The notes under the pieces are model-generated. The model did no database searches and was not told where the DNA came from. It was given only the letters and a program-made list of their open reading frames with translations. The translations under genes were made by a program, and so were the position numbers. This document shows, piece after piece, positions 33,474 to 42,472 of a stretch of 64,000 nt of DNA (the first letter of the stretch is position 1; every line of letters begins with the position of its first letter). The DNA comes from IMCC2047 sp041395865 (GTDB taxonomy: Bacteria > Pseudomonadota > Gammaproteobacteria > Pseudomonadales > IMCC2047): positions 114,911 to 178,910 of the forward strand of contig JAWKZQ010000005.1 in assembly GCA_041395865.1 (NCBI GenBank), in the 5' to 3' direction.

Positions 33474-36143
33474 ATGACAAAGCAAATACCTCAAAATCCG
33501 GATATTGATCCGCAGGAAACGACCGAGTGGGTCGATGCACTGGAGGCGGTCATTAAAAATGCGGGCATGGAGCGCGCGCATTTTATTCTCAAACGGCTAT
33601 CCGACCATGCGACGCGTACCGGAGCCCAGCTTCCCTATGCCCTGACTACGCCCTTTAGGAATACCATCCCGGTACAGGACGAAGACCCCATGCCGGGCGA
33701 TGTTTTTATGGAGCGCAGAATCCGCTCCATGGTGCGCTGGAATGCGCTGGTGATGGTGATGCGTGCCAACATGAATGACGATGAGCTGGGCGGCCATATC
33801 TCCACCTTCCAGTCGGTGGCAACCCTGTTTGATGTCGGCTTCAATCATTTCTGGCGGGCAACGAACGAAAAACAGCTGGGTGACCTTCTCTATATACAGG
33901 GGCACTCTTCACCCGGTATCTACGCCCGCTCATTTCTGGAGGGGCGCCTGGATGAACAGCAGCTGGATAACTTCAGGCGCGAGGTGGACGGCAACGGCCT
34001 GTCTTCGTATCCGCATCCGTGGTTGATGCCCGATTATTGGCAGTTCCCCACCGTGTCCATGGGGTTGGGACCCATTCAGGCGATTTACCAGGCGCACATC
34101 ATGCGTTACCTGTCGGCCCGCGATCTGGCGGCCCGCGATGATCGCAAGGTTTGGGCTTTTCTGGGCGATGGCGAGATTGATGAGCCGGAATCGCTGGGCG
34201 CGATTTCACTGGCCGGCCGCGAGCAGCTGGAAAACCTGATTTTTGTTGTGAACTGTAACCTGCAACGCCTGGATGGACCGGTTCGTGGCAACGGTAAAAT
34301 CATTCAGGAGCTTGAGGGTGTTTTCCGGGGCGCGGGCTGGAACGTTATAAAAGTGGTCTGGGGCGGACTCTGGGATCCGCTGCTGGCGCGTGATAAGGGC
34401 GGACTACTGCAAAAGCGCATGGATGAGTGTGTCGATGGCGAGTACCAGAACTACAAGGCCAATGGCGGCGCCTATACGCGCGAGTATTTCTTTGGTGCTT
34501 ACCCTGAACTGGCGGAAATGGTCGCGGACCTGACGGACGAACAAATCTACAAGCTGAACCGGGGCGGGCACGACCCCGAAAAGGTGTATGCCGCCTATGC
34601 TGAGGCGATGCGCACCAAGGGACAGCCCACGGTGATCCTGGCGCATACGGTTAAAGGCTATGGCACAGGTAACAAGGGCGAAGCCCAGATGGGCACCCAC
34701 TCGCTGAAAAAACTGGATATGGAGACGCTGCGGGCCTTCCGTGACAAGTATGTGATTCCGCTCAGTGATGAAGAACTGGAATCGGTGCCTTATTACCGGC
34801 CACCGAATGACCGGCCGGAAATGGAGTACATGCATCAGCGGCGCCAGGCTCTGGGAGGCTACCTGCCTTCAAGGGTGGAGGATTACGAACCGCTTCAAAT
34901 CCCCGGGCTTGAAGCCTTTACTTCGCCACTTGAGGGGACTGGCGAGCGGGAAATATCGACCACCATGGCTTTTGTGCGCATGCTCTCCAACCTGACCAAG
35001 GACAAGCAGATTGGTAAGCGGATCGTGCCCATTGTGCCCGACGAGGCACGCACCTTTGGCATGGAAGGCCTGTTCAGGCAGTTGGGAATTTACTCATCCT
35101 CCGGGCAGCTCTATGAGCCTGTCGATGCCGGCCAGGTGATGTATTACAAGGAAGACAAAAAAGGGCAGATGCTCGAGGAGGGCATTAACGAGGCTGGTGC
35201 CATGTCGGCCTGGATGGCGCTGGCGACCGCTTACAGTAATTACCGATGCCCGATGATTCCGTTTTATATCTATTATTCGATGTTCGGGCACCAACGGATT
35301 GGCGATCTGTGCTGGGCCGCCGGGGATATCCAGGCGCGAGGCTTCCTGGTGGGCGCCACCTCTGGCCGTACAACCCTGAATGGCGAAGGCCTGCAGCACC
35401 AGGATGGGCATAGTCATATCCTGGCCAATACGGTACCTAACTGCGTCAGTTACGATGCAACCTTTGCCTATGAGGTGGCGGTGATCGTACAGGACGGCAT
35501 GCGGCGTATGTACCAGGAAAAACAGGCGGTCTACTACTATTTAACGCTACTTAACGAGAATTACCCGCACCCGCCACTGCCGGATGGCGCGACAGAGGGC
35601 ATTATCAAAGGCATGTACCTGTTCCGTTCAGCAGAAAAAGCAGGGAAGCACCGCGTTCAGCTGCTGGGTTCCGGAGCTATTTTGCGTGAGGTTATCGCCG
35701 CTGCTGACCTGCTACGTAGCGAGTACGAGGTGGAGGCCGATATTTGGGCGGTGACCAGCTTCAACGAATTGGCGCGAGAGGGTCAGGCGGTTGAACGTTG
35801 GAACATGCTGCATCCCGAAGAGGCGCCTCGCGAATCCTATGTCAGCCAATGTCTGGGTGCGCGATCTGGGCCGGTGATTGCTGCCAGCGATTACATGAAG
35901 AATTACGCTGACCAGATTCGAGCGTGGGTGCCGGCTTCTTATCGAGTGCTCGGTACCGACGGTTTTGGGCGAAGTGACTCGCGACGCAAACTGCGCCATT
36001 TCTTCGAGGTGGATCGCTACTTTGTGGCGCTGGCCGCGCTTAAGTCCCTGCAGGATGAAGGGTTGGTTGACGCGGCCTTGGTCAGCCAGGCGATGCAGCG
36101 CTTCAACATCGATCCAGATAAGCCGAATCCTCTGAACAGTTAA
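33474..36143 (+). CDS. aceE: AceE, pyruvate dehydrogenase E1 (homodimeric type)
   Basis: An 889-residue thiamine-diphosphate enzyme that decarboxylates pyruvate and acetylates the lipoyl groups of AceF. ATG 33474 (M-T-K-Q-I-P-Q-N-P-D) is chosen over an upstream TTG at 33444 because it gives the E. coli length and has AGGGA about 10 nt before it. Motifs: Y-I-Q-G-H-S-S-P-G-I-Y near 141-151, F-L-G-D-G-E-I-D-E-P-E-S near 228-239 with the N-L-Q-R-L-D-G-P-V-R-G-N segment of the ThDP fold, and G-L-Q-H-Q-D-G-H-S-H near 638-647. aceF follows after 9 nt; no lpd gene for E3 is linked. Confidence 0.97.
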   Translation: MTKQIPQNPDIDPQETTEWVDALEAVIKNAGMERAHFILKRLSDHATRTGAQLPYALTTPFRNTIPVQDEDPMPGDVFMERRIRSMVRWNALVMVMRANMNDDELGGHISTFQSVATLFDVGFNHFWRATNEKQLGDLLYIQGHSSPGIYARSFLEGRLDEQQLDNFRREVDGNGLSSYPHPWLMPDYWQFPTVSMGLGPIQAIYQAHIMRYLSARDLAARDDRKVWAFLGDGEIDEPESLGAISLAGREQLENLIFVVNCNLQRLDGPVRGNGKIIQELEGVFRGAGWNVIKVVWGGLWDPLLARDKGGLLQKRMDECVDGEYQNYKANGGAYTREYFFGAYPELAEMVADLTDEQIYKLNRGGHDPEKVYAAYAEAMRTKGQPTVILAHTVKGYGTGNKGEAQMGTHSLKKLDMETLRAFRDKYVIPLSDEELESVPYYRPPNDRPEMEYMHQRRQALGGYLPSRVEDYEPLQIPGLEAFTSPLEGTGEREISTTMAFVRMLSNLTKDKQIGKRIVPIVPDEARTFGMEGLFRQLGIYSSSGQLYEPVDAGQVMYYKEDKKGQMLEEGINEAGAMSAWMALATAYSNYRCPMIPFYIYYSMFGHQRIGDLCWAAGDIQARGFLVGATSGRTTLNGEGLQHQDGHSHILANTVPNCVSYDATFAYEVAVIVQDGMRRMYQEKQAVYYYLTLLNENYPHPPLPDGATEGIIKGMYLFRSAEKAGKHRVQLLGSGAILREVIAAADLLRSEYEVEADIWAVTSFNELAREGQAVERWNMLHPEEAPRESYVSQCLGARSGPVIAASDYMKNYADQIRAWVPASYRVLGTDGFGRSDSRRKLRHFFEVDRYFVALAALKSLQDEGLVDAALVSQAMQRFNIDPDKPNPLNS

Positions 36144-36152
36144 GGAATAAAC

Positions 36153-37772
36153 GTGACGGAAACAGTGATTAAGGTGCCGGATATCGGCGGTGCCGAAAAC
36201 GTCGAGGTGATTGAGGTCAACGTGTCTGAGGGGGATCGGGTTGAAACGGAGCAGACCCTGATCGTTCTTGAGTCCGATAAGGCCTCAATGGAGGTGCCTG
36301 CCCCCGCGGCCGGAGTGGTCAAATCGGTCAGTGTGGCAACGGGAGACAGGGTTTCGGAGGGCAGTGCCATTGTCACCTTGGATGTGGCGGATTCGGTGGA
36401 TTCAGAGGCCGCACCAGAACAACCTGAGCCAGAACCCGAAGCAACTGTGCAGGAAAATCAGGGCGGCCAGGAAGCAATTGAAGACACGGCACCGGTTAAC
36501 AAGGCTGAGACTGTTACTTCGACGCAAAAAGTCAGTGTGCCTGATTTGGGCGGCGCCTCCGAGGTTGAGGTGATTGAGGTCAGTGTATCGGTCGGCGACA
36601 GGGTCGCGCAGGACGATACCCTGGTGGTGCTGGAATCCGATAAGGCATCCATGGAAGTCCCTTGCCCCTTTGCGGGCGAGATTAAGTCGCTTTCTCTCAA
36701 AGTGGGAGACAAAGTGAACGAGGGCAGTGAGATTGCGGTGCTGGAAGTGGTTTCGCAAGAGTCGGCGGAGGAAGAAACTGAAACTCCCGAAGCGGTGAAG
36801 ACGGCGCCGTCTCCCCAAGAGGCAGCGCGTCGTTCAGAAAGCCAGCCTTCAGCATCGGTTGCTAGCCAAACCAGTGGCGAGGTATACGCAGGGCCGGCAG
36901 TCCGTTTGATGGCGCGGGAGTTGGGCGTAGACCTGAGTCAGGTAACTGCAACGGGCCCCAGGGGCCGCATTCTCAAGGAAGACGTACAGGCTTATGTGAA
37001 AAAAGCCCTGGCGCAAGGCAGCGGGGCTGCTGGCGCGGGCATTCCTCCGGTGCCTGACATTGACTTTGCGGCGTTTGGCGAGATTGAAGCGCAGCCCTTG
37101 TCGCGCATCCAAAAGCTCACTGCTGCGGCGATGCAGCGCAGCTGGTTGAATGTGCCCCATGTGGCGCATTTCGACGAGGCGGATATCACGGATCTTGAAG
37201 AGTTTCGCGCCCAGAATAAAGAGAAAGCGAAGGCGCGTGAATTGAAGCTCACTTTTTTGCCTTTTCTGCTAAAGGCCTGTGCGGTCGCTTTACGCGAGCA
37301 TCCGCAGTTTAACGTATCCCTGTCGGCGGATGGGGATACGCTGATCCATAAAAAATACTGTCACATCGGCATTGCCATGGATACGCCTGCAGGCCTGATG
37401 GTGCCGGTGATTCGGGATGTGGATAAAAAGGGTATTTGGGAGCTGGCCGAGGAAATGACGGCGCTCGGCGAGAAGGGTAAAACGGGCAAGCTCAGCAAGG
37501 CTGACCTGACCGGGGGGTGTTTTACCATTTCCAGCCTGGGCGCCATCGGCGGTACGGCCTTTACACCTATTGTCAATTTGCCGGAGGTGGCGATTCTTGG
37601 GGTTTCCAAAACCCAGGTCAAGCCTGTCTTTATCGAGGATGCCTTTGTGCCGCGCAAAATGTTGCCGATTACGCTGTCCTACGATCATCGTGCTGTTAAC
37701 GGGGTGGATGCCGGTCAGTTCATGACATGCCTGACGCGCCTGCTGGCGGATATTCGGCGCCTGGTCATGTAG
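36153..37772 (+). CDS. aceF: AceF, pyruvate dehydrogenase E2 (dihydrolipoyl acetyltransferase)
   Basis: A 539-residue protein with two lipoyl domains (K43 and K164, both in L-E-S-D-K-A-S-M-E-V), acidic/proline linkers, a peripheral subunit-binding domain (A-G-P-A-V-R-L-M-A-R-E-L-G near 248-260) and a C-terminal catalytic domain that transfers acetyl groups to CoA. The catalytic motif is D-H512-R-A-V-N516-G, with Asn where many E2 enzymes have Asp; I recall pseudomonad AceF showing the same. GTG start with AAGGA 8 nt upstream (TAAGGAATAAAC). Two lipoyl domains rather than the three of E. coli. Confidence 0.96.
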   Translation: MTETVIKVPDIGGAENVEVIEVNVSEGDRVETEQTLIVLESDKASMEVPAPAAGVVKSVSVATGDRVSEGSAIVTLDVADSVDSEAAPEQPEPEPEATVQENQGGQEAIEDTAPVNKAETVTSTQKVSVPDLGGASEVEVIEVSVSVGDRVAQDDTLVVLESDKASMEVPCPFAGEIKSLSLKVGDKVNEGSEIAVLEVVSQESAEEETETPEAVKTAPSPQEAARRSESQPSASVASQTSGEVYAGPAVRLMARELGVDLSQVTATGPRGRILKEDVQAYVKKALAQGSGAAGAGIPPVPDIDFAAFGEIEAQPLSRIQKLTAAAMQRSWLNVPHVAHFDEADITDLEEFRAQNKEKAKARELKLTFLPFLLKACAVALREHPQFNVSLSADGDTLIHKKYCHIGIAMDTPAGLMVPVIRDVDKKGIWELAEEMTALGEKGKTGKLSKADLTGGCFTISSLGAIGGTAFTPIVNLPEVAILGVSKTQVKPVFIEDAFVPRKMLPITLSYDHRAVNGVDAGQFMTCLTRLLADIRRLVM

Positions 37773-37775
37773 GTG

Positions 37776-38339
37776 CTATTGCTCGGGATTGACCTTGGCC
37801 GGTTGCCACAGCACTTCGCCCTCGTCGCTGTGCTTGCTGAGCCAGCGTGCGGTAATAAAACACAGGTCGGATAAGCGGTTTAGATAGATGCAGCTGTTGG
37901 GGTTAACCGCTTCGACGTGGGACAGGGTGATCAGACGGCGTTCGGCACGCCGGGTTACGCTGCGAACGACATGGCAACGTGACACCACTTCATTGCCGCC
38001 GGGCAGGATAAAGTTTTCCAGGGGTGGTAAATCGGCATTTAGCGTTGCCGCCTGCTGCTCGAGTTTTTGCCAATGAGCGTCGCTGATGAAGCTGTGCCCA
38101 GGCATTGCCAGCTCGCCGCCCAAGTCAAACAGGTCATTCTGGATACTGCGAAATAGCGCCAGTAGTGTTGGCTGTTCCTCGAGCGCTGCGTTGAGCAGGC
38201 CGATAAAGCTGTTGAGTTCGTCGATGCAGCCAATGGCTTCAATACGCTCCGAATCTTTGGGTACGCGATTGCCTCCCGCCAGGGACGTTTCGCCTTTATC
38301 GCCGCCGCCGGTAATGATACTGGTAAGCCTGTTAGCCAT
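37776..38339 (-). CDS. PduO-type cob(I)alamin adenosyltransferase
   Basis: A 187-residue ATP:corrinoid adenosyltransferase, making adenosylcobalamin from ATP and reduced cobalamin. The N-terminal ATP loop is I-T-G-G-G-D-K-G-E-T-S-L, slightly different from the usual T-x-x-G-D-x-G-x-T. Then R-I-E-A-I-G-C-I-D-E-L-N-S-F-I-G near 32-47, F-I-L-P-G-G near 109-114, C-H-V-V-R-S-V-T-R-R-A-E-R near 121-133 and Y-L-N-R-L-S-D near 151-157, all hallmarks of the PduO/MMAB family. It is convergent with aceF (3-nt gap) and divergent from yajQ. No other cobalamin gene is nearby. Confidence 0.9.
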   Translation of the reverse strand: MANRLTSIITGGGDKGETSLAGGNRVPKDSERIEAIGCIDELNSFIGLLNAALEEQPTLLALFRSIQNDLFDLGGELAMPGHSFISDAHWQKLEQQAATLNADLPPLENFILPGGNEVVSRCHVVRSVTRRAERRLITLSHVEAVNPNSCIYLNRLSDLCFITARWLSKHSDEGEVLWQPAKVNPEQ

Positions 38340-38476
38340 AATCTGTTGCCTTCTTTACACGTTAAGATGCGAAAAATTATACACCCCGATGCCGTTGCAG
38401 CTTTTTTTATTTATTGCCGGCATGAAATGGGTAGAATGCAGTCTTAATCTCGATGATGAAAGAAGGAGAAGTTTGA

Positions 38477-38959
38477 ATGCCATCATTTGATGTGGTTTCC
38501 GAGGTGGATAAACACGAAGTCACCAACGCTGTCGATCAGGCCAACCGGGAAATTGCGACTCGCTACGATTTTAAGGGCGTCGATGCCAGTTTCGAGCAAA
38601 ATGAACTGGTGGTGACCATGATTGCCGATTCGGATTTTCAGCTTGATCAAATGCGCGATATTTTAGTCAGCAAATTGGTAAAACGCGGCATTGATACGAA
38701 TTGCCTCGATATCGGCGATCTGGTCAAGTCCGGCATGAAAGCGAAAAAAGATGTGACCCTGCGTGCCGGCATTGATGCGCCATTGGCTAAAAAAATTGTG
38801 AAACTAATCAAGGACAAAAAGCTGAAAGTACAGGCGGCGATTCAGGGCGATCAGGTACGCGTGACCGGTAAAAAGCGGGACGATTTGCAAGAGGTGATCG
38901 CTTTTTTGCGTGAATCGGATATCGAGCTGCCGTTGCAGTTTAATAACTTCCGCGATTAA
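38477..38959 (+). CDS. yajQ: YajQ family nucleotide-binding protein
   Basis: A 160-residue protein with two ferredoxin-like halves. It starts M-P-S-F-D-V-V-S-E-V-D near the classical family N-terminus and has A-T-R-Y-D-F-K-G-V-D near 28-37, K-A-K-K-D-V-T-L-R-A-G-I near 88-99, V-R-V-T-G-K-K-R-D-D-L-Q near 127-138 and L-P-L-Q-F-N-N-F-R-D at the end. YajQ proteins bind nucleotides or RNA, and some bind c-di-GMP and modulate transcription factors; which applies here is unknown. AGAAGGAG precedes the ATG by about 8 nt. Monocistronic by appearance. Confidence 0.95.
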   Translation: MPSFDVVSEVDKHEVTNAVDQANREIATRYDFKGVDASFEQNELVVTMIADSDFQLDQMRDILVSKLVKRGIDTNCLDIGDLVKSGMKAKKDVTLRAGIDAPLAKKIVKLIKDKKLKVQAAIQGDQVRVTGKKRDDLQEVIAFLRESDIELPLQFNNFRD

Positions 38960-38996
38960 CGAATCAGTTAGCACGTTATTGCGATGTCACTGCTAG

Positions 38997-39085
38997 GGCT
39001 AAACATTCGTCAGGCAAGGCACGGAGAGAGGCGCTCGGTGGCGCCAACTCAACGATGCATGGCGCCGCATGATGAATGTTTGGCC
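38997..39085 (+). other. Structured intergenic element after yajQ
   Basis: GGCTAAACATTCGTC (38997-39011) can pair along all 15 positions with GATGAATGTTTGGCC (39071-39085), 13 as Watson-Crick pairs and two as G-U wobbles in RNA. The 59-nt interior holds two GGCGCC blocks (39040-39045 and 39061-39066) that can also pair. There is no T-tract, so it is not a simple terminator. Whether it is a small RNA, REP-like element or leader of ampG is not known. Confidence 0.45.
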
Positions 39086-39231
39086 TACCCCCTTGGTACC
39101 GCGGATTGTTTTCTGTTTTGCGGCGACATTGACCCTTCGAGCGGGCGCCTGTGTCAGGCTCATCATGCCTGCTTGAAGAAAGAAACTGCTTTTGGCAGCC
39201 ATACCTTAAATCGTCTTAATCGGCTTTAACC

Positions 39232-40629
39232 GTGCCTTCTCCCCAGCCCGAAAACGCAGACCTGAAAGCAAATTCATCACGCTTGAGTTGGCGAGAATCC
39301 ATTGCCCTGTACGGCAAGCCCAAGGTTCTTGCGCTGCTGTTTCTGGGGTTTTCGGCGGGACTGCCTTTCCTGCTGGTTTTTTCGACCCTGACGGCCTGGT
39401 TGACCGAAGCCGGGGTCACCCGCACCACCATTGGCTTTTTTAGCTGGATCGGCATCACCTACTCCATCAAGGTAATTTGGGCGCCGGTCGTCGACAAGCT
39501 CAAACTACCGGTGCTGCACCGCATGTTTGGCCAGCGTCGAAGCTGGATACTGCTGGGACAGCTGGGCATCGCATCCGGGTTGGTATTGATGGCATTAACC
39601 GATCCCGAGGCCGACGTGGGCTTAATGGCGGTTTTTGGCCTGTTGGTCGCCTTCTCCTCGGCTACCCAGGATATCAGTATTGATGCGTATCGCATCGAGT
39701 CGGCAGAGGATAAATACCAGGCGGCGATGTCTGCCGCCTATGTTTTCGGGTATCGCCTGGCGTTGCTGGTGGCAGGGGCCGGAGCGTTATACCTGGCTGA
39801 ATATCTGGGCTGGAGTCCGGCCTATTTGGTGATGGCGGCACTCATGGGCGTTGGTGTGGTAACCGTGTTGCTGGTCCAAGAGCCGAATGGTCTTCGTCCG
39901 GCAGCAGAGCCGGTTATTCATAGGGCAAAACAGGCCAGGCTGGCCCAGCGTCTCGGCGGCTGGTTTGCCGATGCGGTGATCGGCCCCTTCGTTGACTTTT
40001 TTAAGCGTAACGGCTGGTATGCGCTTTTGATCCTGCTGTTTATTGCCGTTTATCGCATCAGCGATATTACCATGGGGGTGATGGCCAACCCTTTTTACCT
40101 GGATATAGGATTCAGTAAAACCGAGATTGCCGATGTGACCAAGGTCTTCGGGTTTGTCATGACGATTGTCGGTTCTGCGCTGGGTGGCGTACTGGTGGCC
40201 CATTATGGCATTCGCCCTATCTTGCTATTGGGCGGCTGCATGGTCGCGTTAACGAACCTGTTGTTTGCCTGGTTGGCAACAAGCGAGCCCGGGTTGACCA
40301 AACTTGCGCTGGTGATCAGCGCCGATAACTTAAGTGGTGGGCTGGCCATCGTGGCTTTTATTGCCTACTTATCGAGTTTAACCAGTAGCGCCTATACGGC
40401 CACCCAATATGCTTTATTCAGTTCCTTGATGACCCTGCCCGGCAAATTTATTGGCGGGTTCGGCGGTATCGTTGTGGATACGGCGGGCTACCCCAGCTTC
40501 TTTATCTATGCCGCTTTCTTGGGCATTCCTGCCATCATGCTGGTTTGTGTGCTGATTTACCTGGATCGTTCCGGGAGGGCGGGGGCCAAACAAGTTGCGG
40601 TGGCGGGTTCTTCATCAACATCAACCTGA
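39232..40629 (+). CDS. ampG: AmpG, muropeptide permease (MFS)
   Basis: A 465-residue inner-membrane transporter with 12 or more hydrophobic helices that imports GlcNAc-anhydroMurNAc peptides for recycling. AmpG signatures include L-F-L-G-F-S-A-G-L-P-F-L-L-V near 36-49, S-W-I-G-I-T-Y-S-I-K-V-I-W-A-P near 71-85, and A-T-Q-D-I-S-I-D-A-Y-R-I-E near 144-156. Its product would feed AmpD, encoded 10 kb upstream. The GTG start at 39232 lacks a clear ribosome site, so the exact N-terminus is uncertain; the first 25 residues are polar and poorly conserved. Confidence 0.92.
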   Translation: MPSPQPENADLKANSSRLSWRESIALYGKPKVLALLFLGFSAGLPFLLVFSTLTAWLTEAGVTRTTIGFFSWIGITYSIKVIWAPVVDKLKLPVLHRMFGQRRSWILLGQLGIASGLVLMALTDPEADVGLMAVFGLLVAFSSATQDISIDAYRIESAEDKYQAAMSAAYVFGYRLALLVAGAGALYLAEYLGWSPAYLVMAALMGVGVVTVLLVQEPNGLRPAAEPVIHRAKQARLAQRLGGWFADAVIGPFVDFFKRNGWYALLILLFIAVYRISDITMGVMANPFYLDIGFSKTEIADVTKVFGFVMTIVGSALGGVLVAHYGIRPILLLGGCMVALTNLLFAWLATSEPGLTKLALVISADNLSGGLAIVAFIAYLSSLTSSAYTATQYALFSSLMTLPGKFIGGFGGIVVDTAGYPSFFIYAAFLGIPAIMLVCVLIYLDRSGRAGAKQVAVAGSSSTST

Positions 40630-40643
40630 AGACTGGAAATGCC

Positions 40644-41366
40644 ATGAGTACGATGACCGATCTGGCGAGAAAAGTATTGCTCGGGCAAGATGCTGGAGCC
40701 TTGTCCACACACTCTGTGGACTGCCCGGGTTATCCCTTTGGGTCAATCGTGCCGATTGGCTTTGACGAGAATAACCGCCCCATACTGCTGATTAGCCGAT
40801 TGGCGCAGCACACACAGAATATTTCGAAAAACCCCAGGGTAGCCCTGCTGTTGAGCGATGTGGCTGAACGGAAAAGCCTGGATGTTCAAACCTGCGCCCG
40901 GGTAACGCTGATGGGGGAGGCCAAAAAACTGGAGGCCGGATCGGACTCGTCCGCCATTGCACGTTATTGCCGCCTTTACCCTCAGGCCGAAGCCTATTCC
41001 CGCGAGTTGGATTTTGATTTTTACCGGTTGGAGCCGGTAAAGGTGCGCTTTATTGCGGGTTTTGGCCAGATTCACTGGGTTGAGCCGGATGTTTTATTTA
41101 CCGCCAACCCTTTAGCGGGCCAGGCGGAGATTGATATTTGCGACCATATGAATGCTGATCATGTCGATGCTCTGCAGCGTTATTGCCAACAGTACGGCGT
41201 ACAGCTGACTGAAGACGCGGGGCCGGTGATGGTTGGTGTGGATGCTTTTGGCTTTCATCAACGAGTCGGTGAACGAATCTTTCGGTTCGAGTTTCCGGAG
41301 CCTGTCAGCTCGCCTAATGAAGTGCGCAAGGCATTGATTGCCATGCTGAAATGCGCTGACGATTGA
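40644..41366 (+). CDS. HugZ-like flavin-barrel protein with DUF2470 domain
   Basis: A 240-residue protein with an N-terminal pyridoxamine-phosphate-oxidase-type split barrel (G-A-L-S-T-H-S and P-Y or P-F-G-S-I-V-P near 17-34, then A-L-L-L-S-D near 69) and a C-terminal DUF2470 domain starting near I-D-I-C-D-H-M-N-A-D-H-V-D-A. This arrangement matches the HugZ/HutZ family of heme-binding or heme-degrading proteins, some of which are general FMN-binding barrels. ATG 40644 is chosen over a frame start at 40545 that would lie inside ampG. No heme transporter is nearby, so a heme role is uncertain. Confidence 0.8.
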   Translation: MSTMTDLARKVLLGQDAGALSTHSVDCPGYPFGSIVPIGFDENNRPILLISRLAQHTQNISKNPRVALLLSDVAERKSLDVQTCARVTLMGEAKKLEAGSDSSAIARYCRLYPQAEAYSRELDFDFYRLEPVKVRFIAGFGQIHWVEPDVLFTANPLAGQAEIDICDHMNADHVDALQRYCQQYGVQLTEDAGPVMVGVDAFGFHQRVGERIFRFEFPEPVSSPNEVRKALIAMLKCADD

Positions 41367-41430
41367 AAAACCAGGGTTAGCCCCCAACTTGGAACGTTAT
41401 GATACCGGTCTACCCCTATAGGTCTTTTCC

Positions 41431-41925
41431 ATGAAATTTCTATTTCTTCTCTTTATTGTGATGCCCGTTGTGGAAATCACACTGCTGATCAAAGTCGGCC
41501 AGCAGATCGGCGCCCTCAATACCGCAGGCCTGGTGGTATTAACCGCCATTATTGGCAGCTTTATGTTGCGCCAGCAAGGCTTGTCCACGCTGTTTCGCGC
41601 CCAGGAGCGTATCAACAGCGGGCAGATTCCGCTGCAGGAAATGCTGGAGGGTATTTTCCTGGCTGTCGGTGGGGCTCTGTTAATTACGCCCGGTTTTGTC
41701 ACGGACCTGTTTGGCTTCCTCTGTTTGATTCCGGCAACCCGTCGAGGGATTGTGCGGCTGGCGGGGCGGCATATCAAAGTGCAGTCCGCTGCTTCGATGC
41801 ATCAGGCGCAGTTCAGCTACCGGCAAGGCCCGGGCCCTTTTGGCCCGGACGACCCTATAGAAGGTGAATGCCAGCGTGACGAAGCCGGGAAATCTAATTC
41901 CACAAAAAAAATATCAAAATCTTAA
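41431..41925 (+). CDS. fxsA: FxsA family membrane protein
   Basis: A 164-residue protein with hydrophobic segments near 3-20, 27-45 and 70-100. Family signatures are E-I-T-L-L-I-K-V-G-Q-Q-I-G near 16-28, Q-G-L-S-T-L near 50-55, and L-L-I-T-P-G-F-V-T-D-L-F-G-F-L-C-L-I-P near 78-96. FxsA was named for suppressing phage T7 exclusion by F-plasmid PifA; its everyday role is unknown. It lies directly upstream of groESL, the same order as in E. coli and many relatives, with its own AGGTC ribosome site. Confidence 0.93.
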   Translation: MKFLFLLFIVMPVVEITLLIKVGQQIGALNTAGLVVLTAIIGSFMLRQQGLSTLFRAQERINSGQIPLQEMLEGIFLAVGGALLITPGFVTDLFGFLCLIPATRRGIVRLAGRHIKVQSAASMHQAQFSYRQGPGPFGPDDPIEGECQRDEAGKSNSTKKISKS

Positions 41926-41934
41926 AAATTTACC

Positions 41935-41962
41935 GTTGAAATTTATTTGGCGGCCCCCATTA
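41935..41962 (+). promoter_or_regulatory. Sigma-32 heat-shock promoter of groES-groEL
   Basis: GTTGAAA (41935-41941), a 13-bp spacer and CCCCATTA (41955-41962) match the RpoH consensus CTTGAAA / CCCCATNT at all but two positions. It lies about 145 nt before groES, as expected for heat-inducible groESL. Confidence 0.85.
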
Positions 41963-42106
41963 ATCGACTCAAGGTTGAACTCAATGGGTTGGTTAATTGC
42001 TGATTTTTAATCGATTTTTCGACCTGTTTGCAAACGAAACGCTGTGCAGGCCAAACCGCCTGCGTAGCTTTTATTGTGTTTAAATATGATTGGGAGTAAG
42101 TGAAAA

Positions 42107-42406
42107 ATGAACGTGCGTCCTTTATACGATCGCGTAATTGTTCGCCGTAAAGAAGAAGAGAGCACTACGGCGGGCGGTATCGTTCTGGCTGGTGCAGCAA
42201 CTGAAAAGCCAAGCGCTGGTGAAATCCTGGCTGTTGGCGAAGGTCGTCTGTTGGACAACGGTGAGTTGCGCCCTCTGTCTGTGAAAGTGGGTGACCGTGT
42301 CATTTTCAACCGTTATGCAGCGAGTGAAAACACCATTTCCATCAATGGTGAAGAGTTGCTGGTTTTGCGTGAAGAAGACCTGTTTGCGGTTTACGAAGGT
42401 CCCTAA
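42107..42406 (+). CDS. groES: GroES, 10-kDa co-chaperonin
   Basis: A 99-residue co-chaperonin forming the heptameric lid of GroEL. It starts M-N-V-R-P-L-Y-D-R-V-I-V-R, carries the mobile-loop region E-E-E-S-T-T-A-G-G-I-V-L near 17-28 and the conserved G-E-G-R near 45-48, then V-G-D-R-V-I-F near 63-69, and ends L-F-A-V-Y-E-G-P. Preceded by GGAGTAAG. It is followed 66 nt later by groEL and is under a sigma-32 promoter. Confidence 0.98.
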   Translation: MNVRPLYDRVIVRRKEEESTTAGGIVLAGAATEKPSAGEILAVGEGRLLDNGELRPLSVKVGDRVIFNRYAASENTISINGEELLVLREEDLFAVYEGP

Positions 42407-42472
42407 GATACATCGCTAGGTTTAGTTTGATTCTTTCATTGATTTAAATTTCAGTTATTTAAGGTAAAAAAA

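Noticed and set aside
38984..39229. 81-codon plus-strand open frame between yajQ and ampG
   Set aside because: No ribosome site, odd composition, and it runs through the paired arms of the structured element, which better explains the sequence.
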